The translations under genes and the position numbers were made by a program. From positions 124,001-188,000 of the forward strand of contig JAOARX010000027.1 in assembly GCA_025210345.1 (NCBI GenBank): 64,000 nucleotides of DNA. The letters are read 5' to 3'. Positions 27,864 through 37,493 of the stretch are shown here, one piece after another (position 1 is the first letter of the stretch; every line of letters starts with the position of its first letter). The notes under the pieces are model-generated. The model was not told the DNA's origin. It saw only the letters and a program-made list of their open reading frames with translations, and ran no database searches. The DNA comes from Pelagimonas sp. GTDB taxonomy: Bacteria > Pseudomonadota > Alphaproteobacteria > Rhodobacterales > Rhodobacteraceae.

Positions 27864-28873
27864 TGGATTTCCTCAACGCCATTGTGGCGCTAACCAACTT
27901 TGTTCTGATCCCCGGCCTGACCTATGGCAGCCAGCTGGCGCTGGGTGCGCTGGGGGTGACGCTGGTCTACGGGATCTTGCGGTTCTCGAACTTTGCCCAT
28001 GGCGATACCATGGCCTTTGGCACCATGTCGGTGATCCTGTTCACCTGGGGTTTCCAGTCGATGGGCCTGTCGCTTGGGCCACTGCCCACCGCGCTTTTGG
28101 CCATCCCCTTTGGCATCGCAGCCACGGCGGTTCTTGTGCTGGGCACGGACCGTATGATCTATCGCTTTTATCGCAAGCAAAAGGCCAAACCGGTGATTGT
28201 GGTCATGGTCTCGCTTGGGGTCATGTTCGTCTATAACGGTCTGACACGTTTTATTCTGGGGACCAATGAGATCCGCTTTGCCGACGGTGAGCGGTTCATC
28301 ATGCGGGCGCGTGATTTCAAAAAGGCCACCGGCCTGAGTGAAGGCCTGACCTTGAAGACGACCCAGGGCCTGACCATTGTCACCGCCGTGATCGTTGTGG
28401 CGCTGCTGTTCTGGTTCCTGAACAAAACACGCACGGGCAAATCTATGCGGGCGTTTTCCGATAACGAAGATCTGGCTCTGCTGTCCGGGATCAACCCCGA
28501 GCGCGTTGTGGTGGTGACATGGTTGATCGTTGCGGCGCTGATCGTTGTTGCCGGTACCCTGTATGGTCTGGACAAGAGTTATCTGCCCTTCACCTTCTTC
28601 CAGCTGCTGCTGCCCATCTTTGCGGCGGCGATTGTCGGGGGGCTGGGAAGTCCGCTGGGGGCCATCGCCGGGGGGTTTGTCGTGGCCTTTTCCGAGGTCG
28701 CCATCACCTATGCTTGGAAAAAAGTTCTGAAATATCTGTTGCCTGAAAGCCTTGAACCCGAAGGGATCGTTCAACTCATGGCTACGGATTACAAATTCGC
28801 TGTCAGCTTTATGATCCTGGTGGTTGTGCTGCTGGTCAAACCCACAGGTCTGTTCAAAGGAAAATCGGTATGA
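27863..28873 (+). CDS. livH: Branched-chain amino acid-type ABC permease, LivH type
   Basis: A 336-residue inner-membrane permease with about eight to nine hydrophobic helices. It has the family segment GALGVTLVYGILRFSNFAHG near the N-terminus and GGLGSPLGAIAGGFVVAFSE near the C-terminus. The cytoplasmic GINPERVVVVTW segment corresponds to the ATPase-contact loop. It overlaps the upstream small ORF by one base and livM by four bases. Confidence 0.94.
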   Translation: MDFLNAIVALTNFVLIPGLTYGSQLALGALGVTLVYGILRFSNFAHGDTMAFGTMSVILFTWGFQSMGLSLGPLPTALLAIPFGIAATAVLVLGTDRMIYRFYRKQKAKPVIVVMVSLGVMFVYNGLTRFILGTNEIRFADGERFIMRARDFKKATGLSEGLTLKTTQGLTIVTAVIVVALLFWFLNKTRTGKSMRAFSDNEDLALLSGINPERVVVVTWLIVAALIVVAGTLYGLDKSYLPFTFFQLLLPIFAAAIVGGLGSPLGAIAGGFVVAFSEVAITYAWKKVLKYLLPESLEPEGIVQLMATDYKFAVSFMILVVVLLVKPTGLFKGKSV

Positions 28874-30162
28874 GCCAGTCCGTTCGTACATACGCATTGT
28901 TTGCGCTGGTCTTTGTGCTGATCGTGGGCACGGGGTTGGTTCAGGGATGGAACCAGGCTTTGACGATCCTCAATATGGGGTTGGTCAGCGCGATCATGGC
29001 GTTGGGGGTGAACCTGCAATGGGGCATCGCCGGGTTGTTTAACGTGGGTGTCATGGGCTTTGTCGCGATGGGTGGCATGGCGGTGGTGCTGACCTCGATG
29101 CCTCCGGTGCCCGAGGCCTGGGCTGCGGGCGGCGTTCGGTCCTGGGGGGCCATTGCGCTTGGGGTGCTGACGGTCGCCGGATCGGCGTTTATCTACAAGA
29201 AGACGCGCAAAGGCTGGCTGGTGGCGCTGGTCGTGCTGTTGGGCTTTGTGGCCTATCGCATGATGCGCGACCCTGCGGTGGAGGCCATCGAAGCGGTCAA
29301 TCCCGCGCTCGAAGGCTATCTGGGTGGTTTGGGCCTGCCGGTGTTGCTGGCCTGGCCCATGGGTGGCCTATTGGCGGCAGGTGCGGCCTGGGTCATTGGC
29401 AAGACCGCTTTGGGGCTGCGCTCGGACTATCTGGCGATCGCCACGCTGGGCATTTCCGAGATCCTGATCGCAATCATGAAAAACGAAGACTGGCTGACCC
29501 GCGGTGTGAAAAACGTCAACGGCCTGCCCCGTCCCGTCCCCTATGAGACCGATCTGCAAAACGACCCCGGCTTTGTCGAAAGCGCTGCGGCCTGGGGGTT
29601 CGAACCCACCTTGGCCTCGACGCTGTATGTCAAGCTGAGCTATTCGATCCTGTTCACGGTGGCTTTGGTCGCGCTGTTGGTTCTGGCGCAGCTGGCGTTG
29701 AAATCGCCTTGGGGCCGGATGATGCGCGCGATCCGCGACAACGAGGTCTCATCGCAGGCCATGGGCAAAGACGTGACCTTTCGCCATTTGCAGGTGTTTA
29801 TCCTTGGCTCGGCCATCTGTGGCCTTGCCGGTGCGATGATGACCACCCTGGACGGGCTGTTTGTCCCAACGTCGTACCAACCGCTGCGCTATACCTTCCT
29901 GATTTGGGTGATGGTGATTGTCGGCGGGTCGGGCAACAATCTGGGCGCGGTTCTGGGTGGGTTCGTGATCTGGTTCCTGTGGATTCAGGTCGAAGTCCTG
30001 GGCCCGCAGATTATGACGGTTCTGACCTTCTGGTTGCCGGATGGATCCGGGTTGAAAGAGCACCTGCTGGAAAGCGTCGCCCATATGCGGCTGCTGACCA
30101 TGGGGGTGATCTTGCTGCTGGTGCTGCGGTTCAGCCCGCGTGGCTTGCTGCCGGAAAAATAA
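28870..30162 (+). CDS. livM: Branched-chain amino acid-type ABC permease, LivM type
   Basis: A 430-residue inner-membrane permease, partner of LivH. The core has LGVNLQWGIAGLFNVGVMGF near the N-terminus, LRSDYLAIATLGISEI in the middle and GGSGNNLGAVLGGFVIWFLW towards the end. An additional N-terminal membrane region (residues 90-150) lengthens it against the typical form. The operon ends just after it at a strong terminator. Confidence 0.94.
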   Translation: MSQSVRTYALFALVFVLIVGTGLVQGWNQALTILNMGLVSAIMALGVNLQWGIAGLFNVGVMGFVAMGGMAVVLTSMPPVPEAWAAGGVRSWGAIALGVLTVAGSAFIYKKTRKGWLVALVVLLGFVAYRMMRDPAVEAIEAVNPALEGYLGGLGLPVLLAWPMGGLLAAGAAWVIGKTALGLRSDYLAIATLGISEILIAIMKNEDWLTRGVKNVNGLPRPVPYETDLQNDPGFVESAAAWGFEPTLASTLYVKLSYSILFTVALVALLVLAQLALKSPWGRMMRAIRDNEVSSQAMGKDVTFRHLQVFILGSAICGLAGAMMTTLDGLFVPTSYQPLRYTFLIWVMVIVGGSGNNLGAVLGGFVIWFLWIQVEVLGPQIMTVLTFWLPDGSGLKEHLLESVAHMRLLTMGVILLLVLRFSPRGLLPEK

Positions 30163-30181
30163 GGGTCTGACCTTGTGACTA

Positions 30182-30214
30182 AAAACAGCCCGCGACCCGT
30201 TCGCGGGCTGTTTT
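30182..30214 (+). terminator. Intrinsic terminator of the ABC transporter operon
   Basis: A 14-bp stem AAAACAGCCCGCGA / TCGCGGGCTGTTTT with a 5-base loop lies 20 bases after the livM stop. The symmetric A and T tails let it serve the convergent gene as well. Confidence 0.88.
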
Positions 30215-30241
30215 CGTTTCCGGATATGGCGCCCAGCTAGC

Positions 30242-30613
30242 CTAGCCTTGCTCTTTTTCGATGTATCGCCAAAAGGCCTGCCAAGCGTCCTTTTGGCTCT
30301 CGGATAGTCCCGCATCCTCGTCATCACGCAATGCCTCGGGCGATGACCATGGGGCTTCCAAGGGCCGTGCCACCTCGCAGAGCTCGGCCTGTTTCTGGGG
30401 CGAAGGTTCTTTCGCCAAGAGCCTGTCAAAGGGGCTATCGGATTGCGCGACTTTCACGAAATCCGACACAATCTCTTGAATACGCGCGTCTTCGGCCTGT
30501 TCGGGAAAGGCCGCAACCAGCTCTGATATTTTCAATAAGTCTGCCTGCATCTCTCCGCCACAGCTCCATTTCAGTGCGAGTGGGGTCAGGACGAAATCAA
30601 AACCGAAAAACAC
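30242..30613 (-). CDS. Hypothetical protein
   Basis: A 123-residue soluble, acidic protein, mainly helical by composition, with no recognised domain. The start is uncertain: ATG at 30613 has only CAGG upstream, and the in-frame ATG at 30550 (MQADLLKIS) could begin a 102-residue version. The frame ends close to the terminator of the convergent transporter operon, with normal codon use, so the gene is likely real. Function unknown. Confidence 0.5.
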   Translation of the reverse strand: MFFGFDFVLTPLALKWSCGGEMQADLLKISELVAAFPEQAEDARIQEIVSDFVKVAQSDSPFDRLLAKEPSPQKQAELCEVARPLEAPWSSPEALRDDEDAGLSESQKDAWQAFWRYIEKEQG

Positions 30614-30833
30614 ATTCGGCCTGAATTGCTGTTCTGCGGCCGCATATGAAATTGGCTAGATCAGAAAAGCTGAAAACAATACGTGGCCAAGTCGTATGAG
30701 CGCCCCCCAACAGATCCGTCTGTGGCAACAGATTTGAGAGTGCTGCGCAAACAATGCCGTGTCGAGCCGCGTAGAACCATCGGGTTACAGCGCGTGACCG
30801 CCGGGTCACACCCCGCAACTCTTAAGTCAAGGC

Positions 30834-31454
30834 CTACGTCAGGGAGGTCACCCAAAGGATTGTCGCATCTTCAGGAGACACCGAAATCACGTTATGACCC
30901 ATGGTTGAATCGTAATAGGCGCTGTCGCCGCGCTTCATTTCGATGGGTTCATAAAACTCTGTGTACAGGCGGATCACCCCGGTCAACACATAGAGAAACT
31001 CTTCGCCGTCATGGCGCACCCAGCCGTCGAACTCATCGACCGACCGCGCGCGAACGCGGGCACGGTAGGGCAGCATCTTTTTGCGGGTCAGCGTTTCCGC
31101 CATCAGCTCGTGCTCATAGGTGGTGGTCAGCTGATTTTGCCCCTCGCCCATCCGTGTCACGGCCATACGCCCGTTGACCTTTTCCTGCTGTGGCGGCGTG
31201 AACAGCTGTGGCACGGAAATCTCAAGCCCGACGGCCAGCTTCTTGAGCGCCTCATAGGTGGGTGACATCTGGCCGTTTTCGATCTTGGACAGGGTCGAAC
31301 GCGCCAGCCCCGCCTGTTTCGCCGCCTGTTCCAGCGTCCAGTTGCGATCCTTGCGCAAATCGCGCACGCGCTGGCCCAGATCAAGCGGTTCAACCGGGCT
31401 GTCTTCTCCGTTTTCACGGGCAATTTTGATCAGGGATTTCGGGTCACGCGTCAT
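30834..31454 (-). CDS. XRE-family regulator with C-terminal cupin domain
   Basis: A 206-residue transcriptional regulator. An Xre-type helix-turn-helix lies at residues 27-82 (GQRVRDLRKDRNWTLEQAA, then LARSTLSKIENGQMSPTYEAL). A small-molecule-binding cupin domain follows at about 130-200 (HDGEEFLYVLTGVIRLY, then MGHNVISV). This architecture is used by repressors such as PuuR and other catabolite sensors. It is divergent from the CoA ligase gene 66 bases away, so control of that operon is plausible but not shown. Confidence 0.88.
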   Translation of the reverse strand: MTRDPKSLIKIARENGEDSPVEPLDLGQRVRDLRKDRNWTLEQAAKQAGLARSTLSKIENGQMSPTYEALKKLAVGLEISVPQLFTPPQQEKVNGRMAVTRMGEGQNQLTTTYEHELMAETLTRKKMLPYRARVRARSVDEFDGWVRHDGEEFLYVLTGVIRLYTEFYEPIEMKRGDSAYYDSTMGHNVISVSPEDATILWVTSLT

Positions 31455-31520
31455 GGGGATCTTCTATAGGTCGCACCCGCGCCCCTTGCAAGCATCCCTG
31501 CGCGAGCGTAATTCCATCCC

Positions 31521-33038
31521 ATGCTTTCCGTATTCGATCAGGGCCCCTTTGCCCCCTGCCCCCGTCCTTTCAATCTGGCTGCGCATGTCCTTTGTGCGGG
31601 CGCACAGACGCCGGATAAAATCGCCCTGTCCGTCGTTCAGCCCAACACGCGCCAGGATTGGACCTATGGACAGTTGATTTCAGCGATCCGGGGCACCGCC
31701 ACCGGCCTGCAAGAGGCCGGGCTGCGCGCCGGGGACATCCTCTTGATGCGGCTGGACAATACGGTGGATTTCCCGATTGCCTATCTGGGAGCGATCGCAA
31801 CCGGGGTTATCCCGGTCCCGACCTCATCCCAGCTGACCGCGCAGGAAGTGACCAAAATCATCGCGCATTTGTCGCCCAAGGCCGTATTATGTGCGCCGAA
31901 TGTCCCCTGTCCGCAAACAAACCTTCCTGTCTTTGGGCCGGAAACCTACGAAGCCTGGCATGATCTGCCGCCTTCTGATTTCGACATGGGAGACCCCGAC
32001 CGGCTGGCCTATATAATCTATACCTCGGGCACCTCCGGCACGCCCCGCGCCGTGGGGCATGCGCATCGGGCGATTTGGGCGCGTCAGATGATGATGGACG
32101 GGTGGTATGGGTTGCAATCCAACGACCGCCTCTTGCACGCTGGCGCCTTTAACTGGACCTTTACGCTGGGCACGGGTCTGATGGACCCGTGGACCCTGGG
32201 CGCGACGGCCTTGATCCCGGCCAAGGACAGCGATCCCGCGCAACTTGGGTTGCTTTTGGCACGTACGCAGGCAACAGTTTTTGCGGCCGCACCGGGGGTT
32301 TATCGCCAGCTTCTAAAGTACCCTCTGCCGGATGTTCCGGATCTTCGTCATGGGCTGGCAGCGGGGGAAAAGCTATCTGAAACGATCCGAAACACCTGGC
32401 GAAAGGCCTCGGGGACAGAAATCTACGAGGCCTACGGCATGTCGGAATGTTCGACCTTTATCTCCAATGCGCCGGGATCAAAATCCGACCCCGGCACGCT
32501 GGGCAGGCCGCAAAAAGGGCGCAAGCTGGCAATCGTAGATGCCACGGGCCAGCCCGTCGCGCGCAACACCGAAGGCACGATCGCCATTGACAAAAGCGAC
32601 CCGGGTTTGATGCGGGGCTATATCGGTGCCGATGACGCCACCCGACAGAAATTCAAAGGGGACTGGTTCCTGACCGGGGATCAGGGCCTGATGGATGGCC
32701 AGGACCAGATCACCTATCTGGGCCGCAGCGACGACATGATGAATGCCGGCGGCTATCGCGTTTCGCCCGCCGAAGTCGAGGCCGCCCTCGCCCATCTGCC
32801 CGGCGTGAACGAGATCGCTGTGACGGATATCGCCATCAAGGAAGACGTGCGCATCATCGCCGCCTTCTATACCAGCGGCTCTGATCTGGACGAAGAAGAT
32901 CTGAAATCCCGGGCCGAGACACGTCTGGCCCGCTACAAATGCCCCCGCACCTATCTGCGCATGGAGGCGCTGCCTCGCAATGCCAATGGGAAAGTGCTAC
33001 GCAAGGCGCTGAAAGACACGTATTCCGCGCGCAACTGA
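31521..33038 (+). CDS. AMP-forming acyl/aryl-CoA ligase family enzyme
   Basis: A 505-residue member of the ANL adenylating superfamily. The phosphate loop YTSGTSGTPRAVGH is near residues 168-181, YGMSE at about 306-310, and the GDW...TGD hinge motif as GDWFLTGDQG. The C-terminal catalytic lysine region PRNANGKVLRKAL is present. It should activate an organic acid to its CoA thioester through an acyl-AMP. Similarity of pattern to benzoate or short-chain acyl-CoA ligases suggests a modest acid, but the substrate is not known. It leads an operon with the FrnE-like and channel genes. Confidence 0.88.
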   Translation: MLSVFDQGPFAPCPRPFNLAAHVLCAGAQTPDKIALSVVQPNTRQDWTYGQLISAIRGTATGLQEAGLRAGDILLMRLDNTVDFPIAYLGAIATGVIPVPTSSQLTAQEVTKIIAHLSPKAVLCAPNVPCPQTNLPVFGPETYEAWHDLPPSDFDMGDPDRLAYIIYTSGTSGTPRAVGHAHRAIWARQMMMDGWYGLQSNDRLLHAGAFNWTFTLGTGLMDPWTLGATALIPAKDSDPAQLGLLLARTQATVFAAAPGVYRQLLKYPLPDVPDLRHGLAAGEKLSETIRNTWRKASGTEIYEAYGMSECSTFISNAPGSKSDPGTLGRPQKGRKLAIVDATGQPVARNTEGTIAIDKSDPGLMRGYIGADDATRQKFKGDWFLTGDQGLMDGQDQITYLGRSDDMMNAGGYRVSPAEVEAALAHLPGVNEIAVTDIAIKEDVRIIAAFYTSGSDLDEEDLKSRAETRLARYKCPRTYLRMEALPRNANGKVLRKALKDTYSARN

Positions 33039-33057
33039 CGCGTCAAAGGACATCCAC

Positions 33058-33699
33058 ATGATCCAACTGGACATTTTCTCGGACCCGATCTGCCCCTGGT
33101 GCTATATCGGCAAAGCCTATCTTGACCGCGCTCTGGCCAATGCACCGGATCACCCGTTCACCATTCGCTGGCTTCCCTTTATGCTGAACCCGGCCATGCC
33201 TGCCGCAGGGATGGACCGCCGAACCTATCTGGAAGAGAAATTCGGTGGCAAAGACGGGGCGGTTCAGGCCTATTTACCGGTTGAAGAGCACGCCAAACAG
33301 GCGGGCATCGACATTGCGCTGGACAAGATCAAAACCACGCCCAACACCGTCAACGCCCATCGCTTGATCCATTGGGCCGAGATCGAAGGCGTGCAGACGG
33401 CGGTGGTTTCTTCCCTGTTCCAGGCCTATTTCGTCGACGGGCGTGACATCGGTGATCACGAAACGCTGGCCGACATCGCCGACAGCTGTTCGATGGACGC
33501 GGCCATGGTGCTCCGGTTGCTGAACTCGGATGTGGACCAGCGCGAAATCGTCGAGCGCGACGCCTCGGCGCGGGGCATGGGGGTCAATTCAGTGCCAACC
33601 TTTATCGTCGCGGGGCAGCACGCGGTGCCGGGCGCGCAGCCGCCCGAATTGTGGGCCAAGGTGATCGCCGAGTTGAATGGAGCCGGAGCCAACGCCTGA
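33058..33699 (+). CDS. DsbA-family (FrnE-like) oxidoreductase
   Basis: A 213-residue thioredoxin-fold protein with active-site CPWC near the N-terminus (SDPICPWCYIGKAYL) and the cis-proline region GVNSVPTF. There is no signal peptide, so it is cytoplasmic, as in the FrnE/2-hydroxychromene isomerase-like group. It may reduce or isomerise disulphides, or process an aromatic intermediate; the adjacent CoA ligase leaves the second option open. It is 19 bases downstream of the ligase gene. Confidence 0.88.
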   Translation: MIQLDIFSDPICPWCYIGKAYLDRALANAPDHPFTIRWLPFMLNPAMPAAGMDRRTYLEEKFGGKDGAVQAYLPVEEHAKQAGIDIALDKIKTTPNTVNAHRLIHWAEIEGVQTAVVSSLFQAYFVDGRDIGDHETLADIADSCSMDAAMVLRLLNSDVDQREIVERDASARGMGVNSVPTFIVAGQHAVPGAQPPELWAKVIAELNGAGANA

Positions 33700-34073
33700 T
33701 GGAACTGCTGCGCGCCCTCTCTTTGATCGCGTCCCTTGCCCTGATCATCATCGGCGGCACGTTGTTTTTTCATTGGGCCGAGGGCTGGAGCTATCTGGAC
33801 AGCTATTTTTTCACGGTGGTGACCCTATCCACCGTGGGCTATGGCAATCTGGTCCCTGTCACGGCCATGGGCAAAATCGGCACCACGGTGTTCATCTTTG
33901 TTGGCCTTGGTGTGTTTGCGGTTGCGATCCAGCAGTTCGGCTCGTTTGCGACACGCAAGCGGAATGAACACACCGAATGGCTGGTTGCTAGGCTGGGACA
34001 GCACGAAGAGCATTCCGCCAATCGGGACGATATCCCGCATCATCCGCGCAAACCGCATGAACCAAAGTCATAG
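33699..34073 (+). CDS. Pore-only potassium channel family protein
   Basis: A 124-residue membrane protein with two helices (about 5-25 and 62-84) flanking a pore loop with the K+ selectivity filter TVGYG. The C-terminal tail is short, charged and histidine-rich, with no RCK or cyclic-nucleotide domain. It would need to form a tetramer. The start ATG overlaps the stop of the FrnE-like gene (TGATG), so the two are translationally coupled. Confidence 0.85.
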   Translation: MELLRALSLIASLALIIIGGTLFFHWAEGWSYLDSYFFTVVTLSTVGYGNLVPVTAMGKIGTTVFIFVGLGVFAVAIQQFGSFATRKRNEHTEWLVARLGQHEEHSANRDDIPHHPRKPHEPKS

Positions 34074-34175
34074 CCCATCGGCATGCACCGTGCCCACTGC
34101 ATAAATGCACAGCATTTGCTCTTGTGAAAAACCCTGCGCACAGATACGGCCAAATGGTCCCAACCCGAGGCCACT

Positions 34176-35402
34176 ATGCCCAAACATCCCAATCGCACTG
34201 AATTCATCGCGTTGATCGCGATGATGTTTGCGACAATCGCCTTTTCGATTGACGCCATGCTGCCCGCCCTGCCCGAAATTCAAAATGAATTCCGGCCCGA
34301 AAATCCGAACCGGGTTCAATTGATCGTAGGCAGCTTTCTGTTCGGCCTGGGGATCGGCACGCTGTTCACAGGCCCCCTGTCGGATGCCTTTGGTCGCAAG
34401 CCGGTGGTGATGGTCGGGGCCGGGTTGTATATCGGGTGTTCGGTGGCCGCAACGCTGGTGCCCAATCTTGAGCTATTGGCGCTGACCCGCGTTGGACAAG
34501 GGCTGGGTGCCGCCGCGGCTCGCGTCGTGGCCATGGCCATCGTGCGCGACATTTATTCCGGTCGAGCGATGGCCCAGATCATTTCATTCGTGATGATGAT
34601 CTTCACCATTTTTCCAGCCATCGCCCCCAGTATCGGAGCTGGTCTTTTGTCCCTTGCGGGGTGGCGCGCCATTTTCTGGGCGTTTGTGCTGTTTTCAACG
34701 GTCTCGACGCTTTGGTTTTGGGTCAGGCAGCCCGAAACGCTTCGCGTCGAAAACCGGCGTCCCTTTCGCATCGCCACCTTGATGAAAGACGCCACCGAAA
34801 CCTTTTCAACGCCGCTTGTCCGGCTAAGCACAACGGTTCAGGCGCTCGCCTATGGGATGCTGTTCGCATTGATTTCCAGCATTCACCCGATTTACGAGCA
34901 CAGCTTTGATCTTGCGGATTCTTTTCACCTGTGGTTCGCGGCAACCGCATTGCTGGCCATGAGCAGCGGATACGTCAACGCCAGCCTTGTGATGCGCCAC
35001 GGGATGCGCAAGATGGTCACCACTATGTTAACCGTGTCTTCGGGACTGTCGTTGATAGTGCTCGTGGCCCTGGTCCTTGAGCCTGCGCCGCCTGCCTATT
35101 TCGCAATTTTCTTCATCTGGCAAACCTGCATGTTCTTTCAGGCCGGGATCGTCATGGGCAATCTGAATGCAATGGCAATGGAGCATCTGGGCCACATCGC
35201 AGGAATGGCCGCCTCTTTGATCAACGCCATTTCAACGATTGTCGGCGTGTCGATTTCAATTCCGATTGGGCAGATGTTCAACGGAACGCCTTTGCCGTTG
35301 GTCGCGGGGTGTTTCTTGCTTGGTTTGCTCAGCCTGTTCCTGATGCGGCGGCTGAAGCGGTTGGAAGACGCGGGGCAAACATCTTTGGAAACATCCGTAT
35401 AG
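34176..35402 (+). CDS. Bcr/CflA-family drug efflux MFS transporter
   Basis: A 408-residue inner-membrane protein with twelve hydrophobic segments. It carries the MFS signature between helices 2 and 3 (GPLSDAFGRKPVVMVG) and the antiporter-like segment IAPSIGAGLLSLAGWRAIFW, typical of the Bcr/CflA group. The expected role is proton-driven export of drugs or metabolites. It is monocistronic and convergent with the chemoreceptor gene; the substrate cannot be inferred. Confidence 0.88.
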   Translation: MPKHPNRTEFIALIAMMFATIAFSIDAMLPALPEIQNEFRPENPNRVQLIVGSFLFGLGIGTLFTGPLSDAFGRKPVVMVGAGLYIGCSVAATLVPNLELLALTRVGQGLGAAAARVVAMAIVRDIYSGRAMAQIISFVMMIFTIFPAIAPSIGAGLLSLAGWRAIFWAFVLFSTVSTLWFWVRQPETLRVENRRPFRIATLMKDATETFSTPLVRLSTTVQALAYGMLFALISSIHPIYEHSFDLADSFHLWFAATALLAMSSGYVNASLVMRHGMRKMVTTMLTVSSGLSLIVLVALVLEPAPPAYFAIFFIWQTCMFFQAGIVMGNLNAMAMEHLGHIAGMAASLINAISTIVGVSISIPIGQMFNGTPLPLVAGCFLLGLLSLFLMRRLKRLEDAGQTSLETSV

Positions 35403-35440
35403 AAACCCTGGGCGATTTTGAGCGCAAAACCTCTCACGCA

Positions 35441-36997
35441 CTATGCGCTTTGGCCTAGATCGCTTTCGGAAATATCCTGATCCGTGGTCACAAGCGCATA
35501 AGAGGCCATGTCTTCGGACAACTCATGAGACATACTTAGCATTTCATTCGAACGCCCGGCCAACTGCTCTCCCAGCGTCACGGCTTCACGCATTCCGCTA
35601 TCGACACCTGTCATCATATTGTCGAGGTTTTTGAGCGTCTCAGAGAGCTCACCGTTTTTTTCGGAAATCGAGCTGGTCAGTTCGCTGGCGGATGCGATTG
35701 CGGTTTGAATTTGCTCAAGGCTTTTACCCACTGTATTGACCAGATCCGCGCCTGCGCTGACTTGTTCCGAGCTGTCGGAAATAAGCTGTTTAATCCCATT
35801 TGCGGCCTCAGAGGTGCTTTGGGCCAGTCCACGGACCTCTGCGGCAACCACCGCAAATCCCTTGCCCGATTCGCCTGCGCGCGCGGCCTCGACCCCGGCA
35901 TTCAGGGCCAAGAGGTTGGTTTGGAAAGAAATATCATCAATCAGATCCACGATCTGCGAAATCTCACCCGAACTGGCTTCGATCGTTTGCATGGCGTGAA
36001 TCGCCTTTGACGTGACTTCGCCACCCCGAACCGCACTGTCATGCGCCAATCCCGAACGTTCGGCGGCATCTTTTGCCTGATCAGCGGTCTGCCCCAAGGC
36101 CACCACAAGCTCGGCACGTACCGCAGAAGCATCCGCCAGTTTGTCCGATTGGTGGCAGGCACTGGTGTTCATGGTTTGAACGGTTCCAACCAGTTCGCGC
36201 GATCCAGACGAAAACTCCTCGGCGAGGCCGCTGGCCTTGGCGAATGCCGAGCGCAACGTTCGGATGGTCGTATTAAAGTCGTTGCGCAGGATTTCATATC
36301 GCTCTGGAAACGGGGCTTCGATTTCGCAGGACATGTCTTTTTGCGCCAGCTGCGCCAGGGCGCTGCGCAGTTCCACGATCACGTCATTTGCGCTTTCATG
36401 GGCGGTTTCCGCCTCATTTTGCGCCTGGGCGGCCATCTGTTTTTCCGTTTCTAGGTTCTCAGTGGTGCGCACCACCTGCTCCATGACCTCGGCACGTTGC
36501 AGCATCGCCACGATCAAAACCGCACCTTCGATCACGACAATCGTTCCATGCAACGCCGTGCGTTCCAAATTACCCCAAAGATCAACAGACGGAAAAACAA
36601 GAGCGGGCATGAGCAGAGTCAGGGCTAGATGATGCACCGCTGTCAGCCCACACGCCCAGATCAGCACAGGAACGCGGCCAAGCGTTGAAGCGATGGCAAG
36701 CGCCGCGAAAAACAGCATATGCATGTCAATTTGCCAGGGATGCCCGGTAAAAACGGCCGTTTGCAAAATAACCTGTCCAATCAATGCGCTGACCAACAGA
36801 TAGTCAGCATTTCTGCTGGTCAATCGCCCGGAAACATATGCCGCCACCCCCAAAAAGAGTGCTGCAACCAATGTCGGGACAAACGGAAACCCTATCAGAT
36901 ATGCGGAAACCGGAGACACCGGGATCATCAATAGGCTTACGATCAGTGCTAGTTTTTCACCTTGCATACTCCGGATGCGATTCAGAAATTTAGACAC
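35441..36997 (-). CDS. Methyl-accepting chemotaxis protein
   Basis: A 518-residue chemoreceptor. The N-terminal third (about 15-170) contains five or six membrane helices and no large periplasmic ligand domain, so sensing is probably intramembrane or cytoplasmic. A coiled coil follows, and the signalling hairpin tip with the conserved [20 protein letters not shown] sequence is near residues 350-395. The C-terminus ends [13 protein letters not shown], without the NWETF-type tether. It overlaps the upstream small ORF by eight bases. Confidence 0.92.
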   Translation of the reverse strand: MSKFLNRIRSMQGEKLALIVSLLMIPVSPVSAYLIGFPFVPTLVAALFLGVAAYVSGRLTSRNADYLLVSALIGQVILQTAVFTGHPWQIDMHMLFFAALAIASTLGRVPVLIWACGLTAVHHLALTLLMPALVFPSVDLWGNLERTALHGTIVVIEGAVLIVAMLQRAEVMEQVVRTTENLETEKQMAAQAQNEAETAHESANDVIVELRSALAQLAQKDMSCEIEAPFPERYEILRNDFNTTIRTLRSAFAKASGLAEEFSSGSRELVGTVQTMNTSACHQSDKLADASAVRAELVVALGQTADQAKDAAERSGLAHDSAVRGGEVTSKAIHAMQTIEASSGEISQIVDLIDDISFQTNLLALNAGVEAARAGESGKGFAVVAAEVRGLAQSTSEAANGIKQLISDSSEQVSAGADLVNTVGKSLEQIQTAIASASELTSSISEKNGELSETLKNLDNMMTGVDSGMREAVTLGEQLAGRSNEMLSMSHELSEDMASYALVTTDQDISESDLGQSA

Positions 36998-37340
36998 GAT
37001 TTGTCACTCCGCAAATTTGGGCAATACGGTTGCCATCGGCCAAAAGCCAGCTTCCCAAGTTGGTCAGATCATCCACAGGGATGGGTCCGGAAAATACCGC
37101 CAAAGCGCCAAAGCGGGCGACATCTGGTCCGATCAGATGTCCTCCGGTTTTCTGCACAATGCGCTCAACCCCAAGCCCCCAAGGGGGCGCAAGAACCAAC
37201 ACCGGTTCACCCGCGCGCGCAGGGGCTGACAAAAGGCTAAGTGTGATACTTAAGCCAACCGCAATGCAGCCAACCCCCACAGCCAACACAAGCGCGAGCG
37301 CACTATGAACACGTTTCAACATAGCCCATGAGTGACCCAT
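36990..37340 (-). CDS. Small membrane-anchored or secreted protein co-encoded with the chemoreceptor
   Basis: A protein of about 116 residues with one strongly hydrophobic N-terminal segment ([20 protein letters not shown]) followed by a short soluble part ([18 protein letters not shown]...). The start at 37340 is my choice; ATG at 37322 or 37430 is possible. The eight-base overlap with the chemoreceptor start suggests coupled translation and a shared task, perhaps as a ligand-presenting partner. This is inference from position only. I recognise no family. Confidence 0.55.
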   Translation of the reverse strand: MGHSWAMLKRVHSALALVLAVGVGCIAVGLSITLSLLSAPARAGEPVLVLAPPWGLGVERIVQKTGGHLIGPDVARFGALAVFSGPIPVDDLTNLGSWLLADGNRIAQICGVTNRV

Positions 37341-37493
37341 CGGCCTTGACACCCCGTTAAAATCATCCGCCCGTCCCCGCGCGATGCTTATAATTTTATC
37401 AAGATAGATATAGTATACCATCGCATACAATGTTTCCCATTCACACTTTATGCGTTAAACCAAGACATCTGATTCAGTCTGAAAGGCGTAGTC

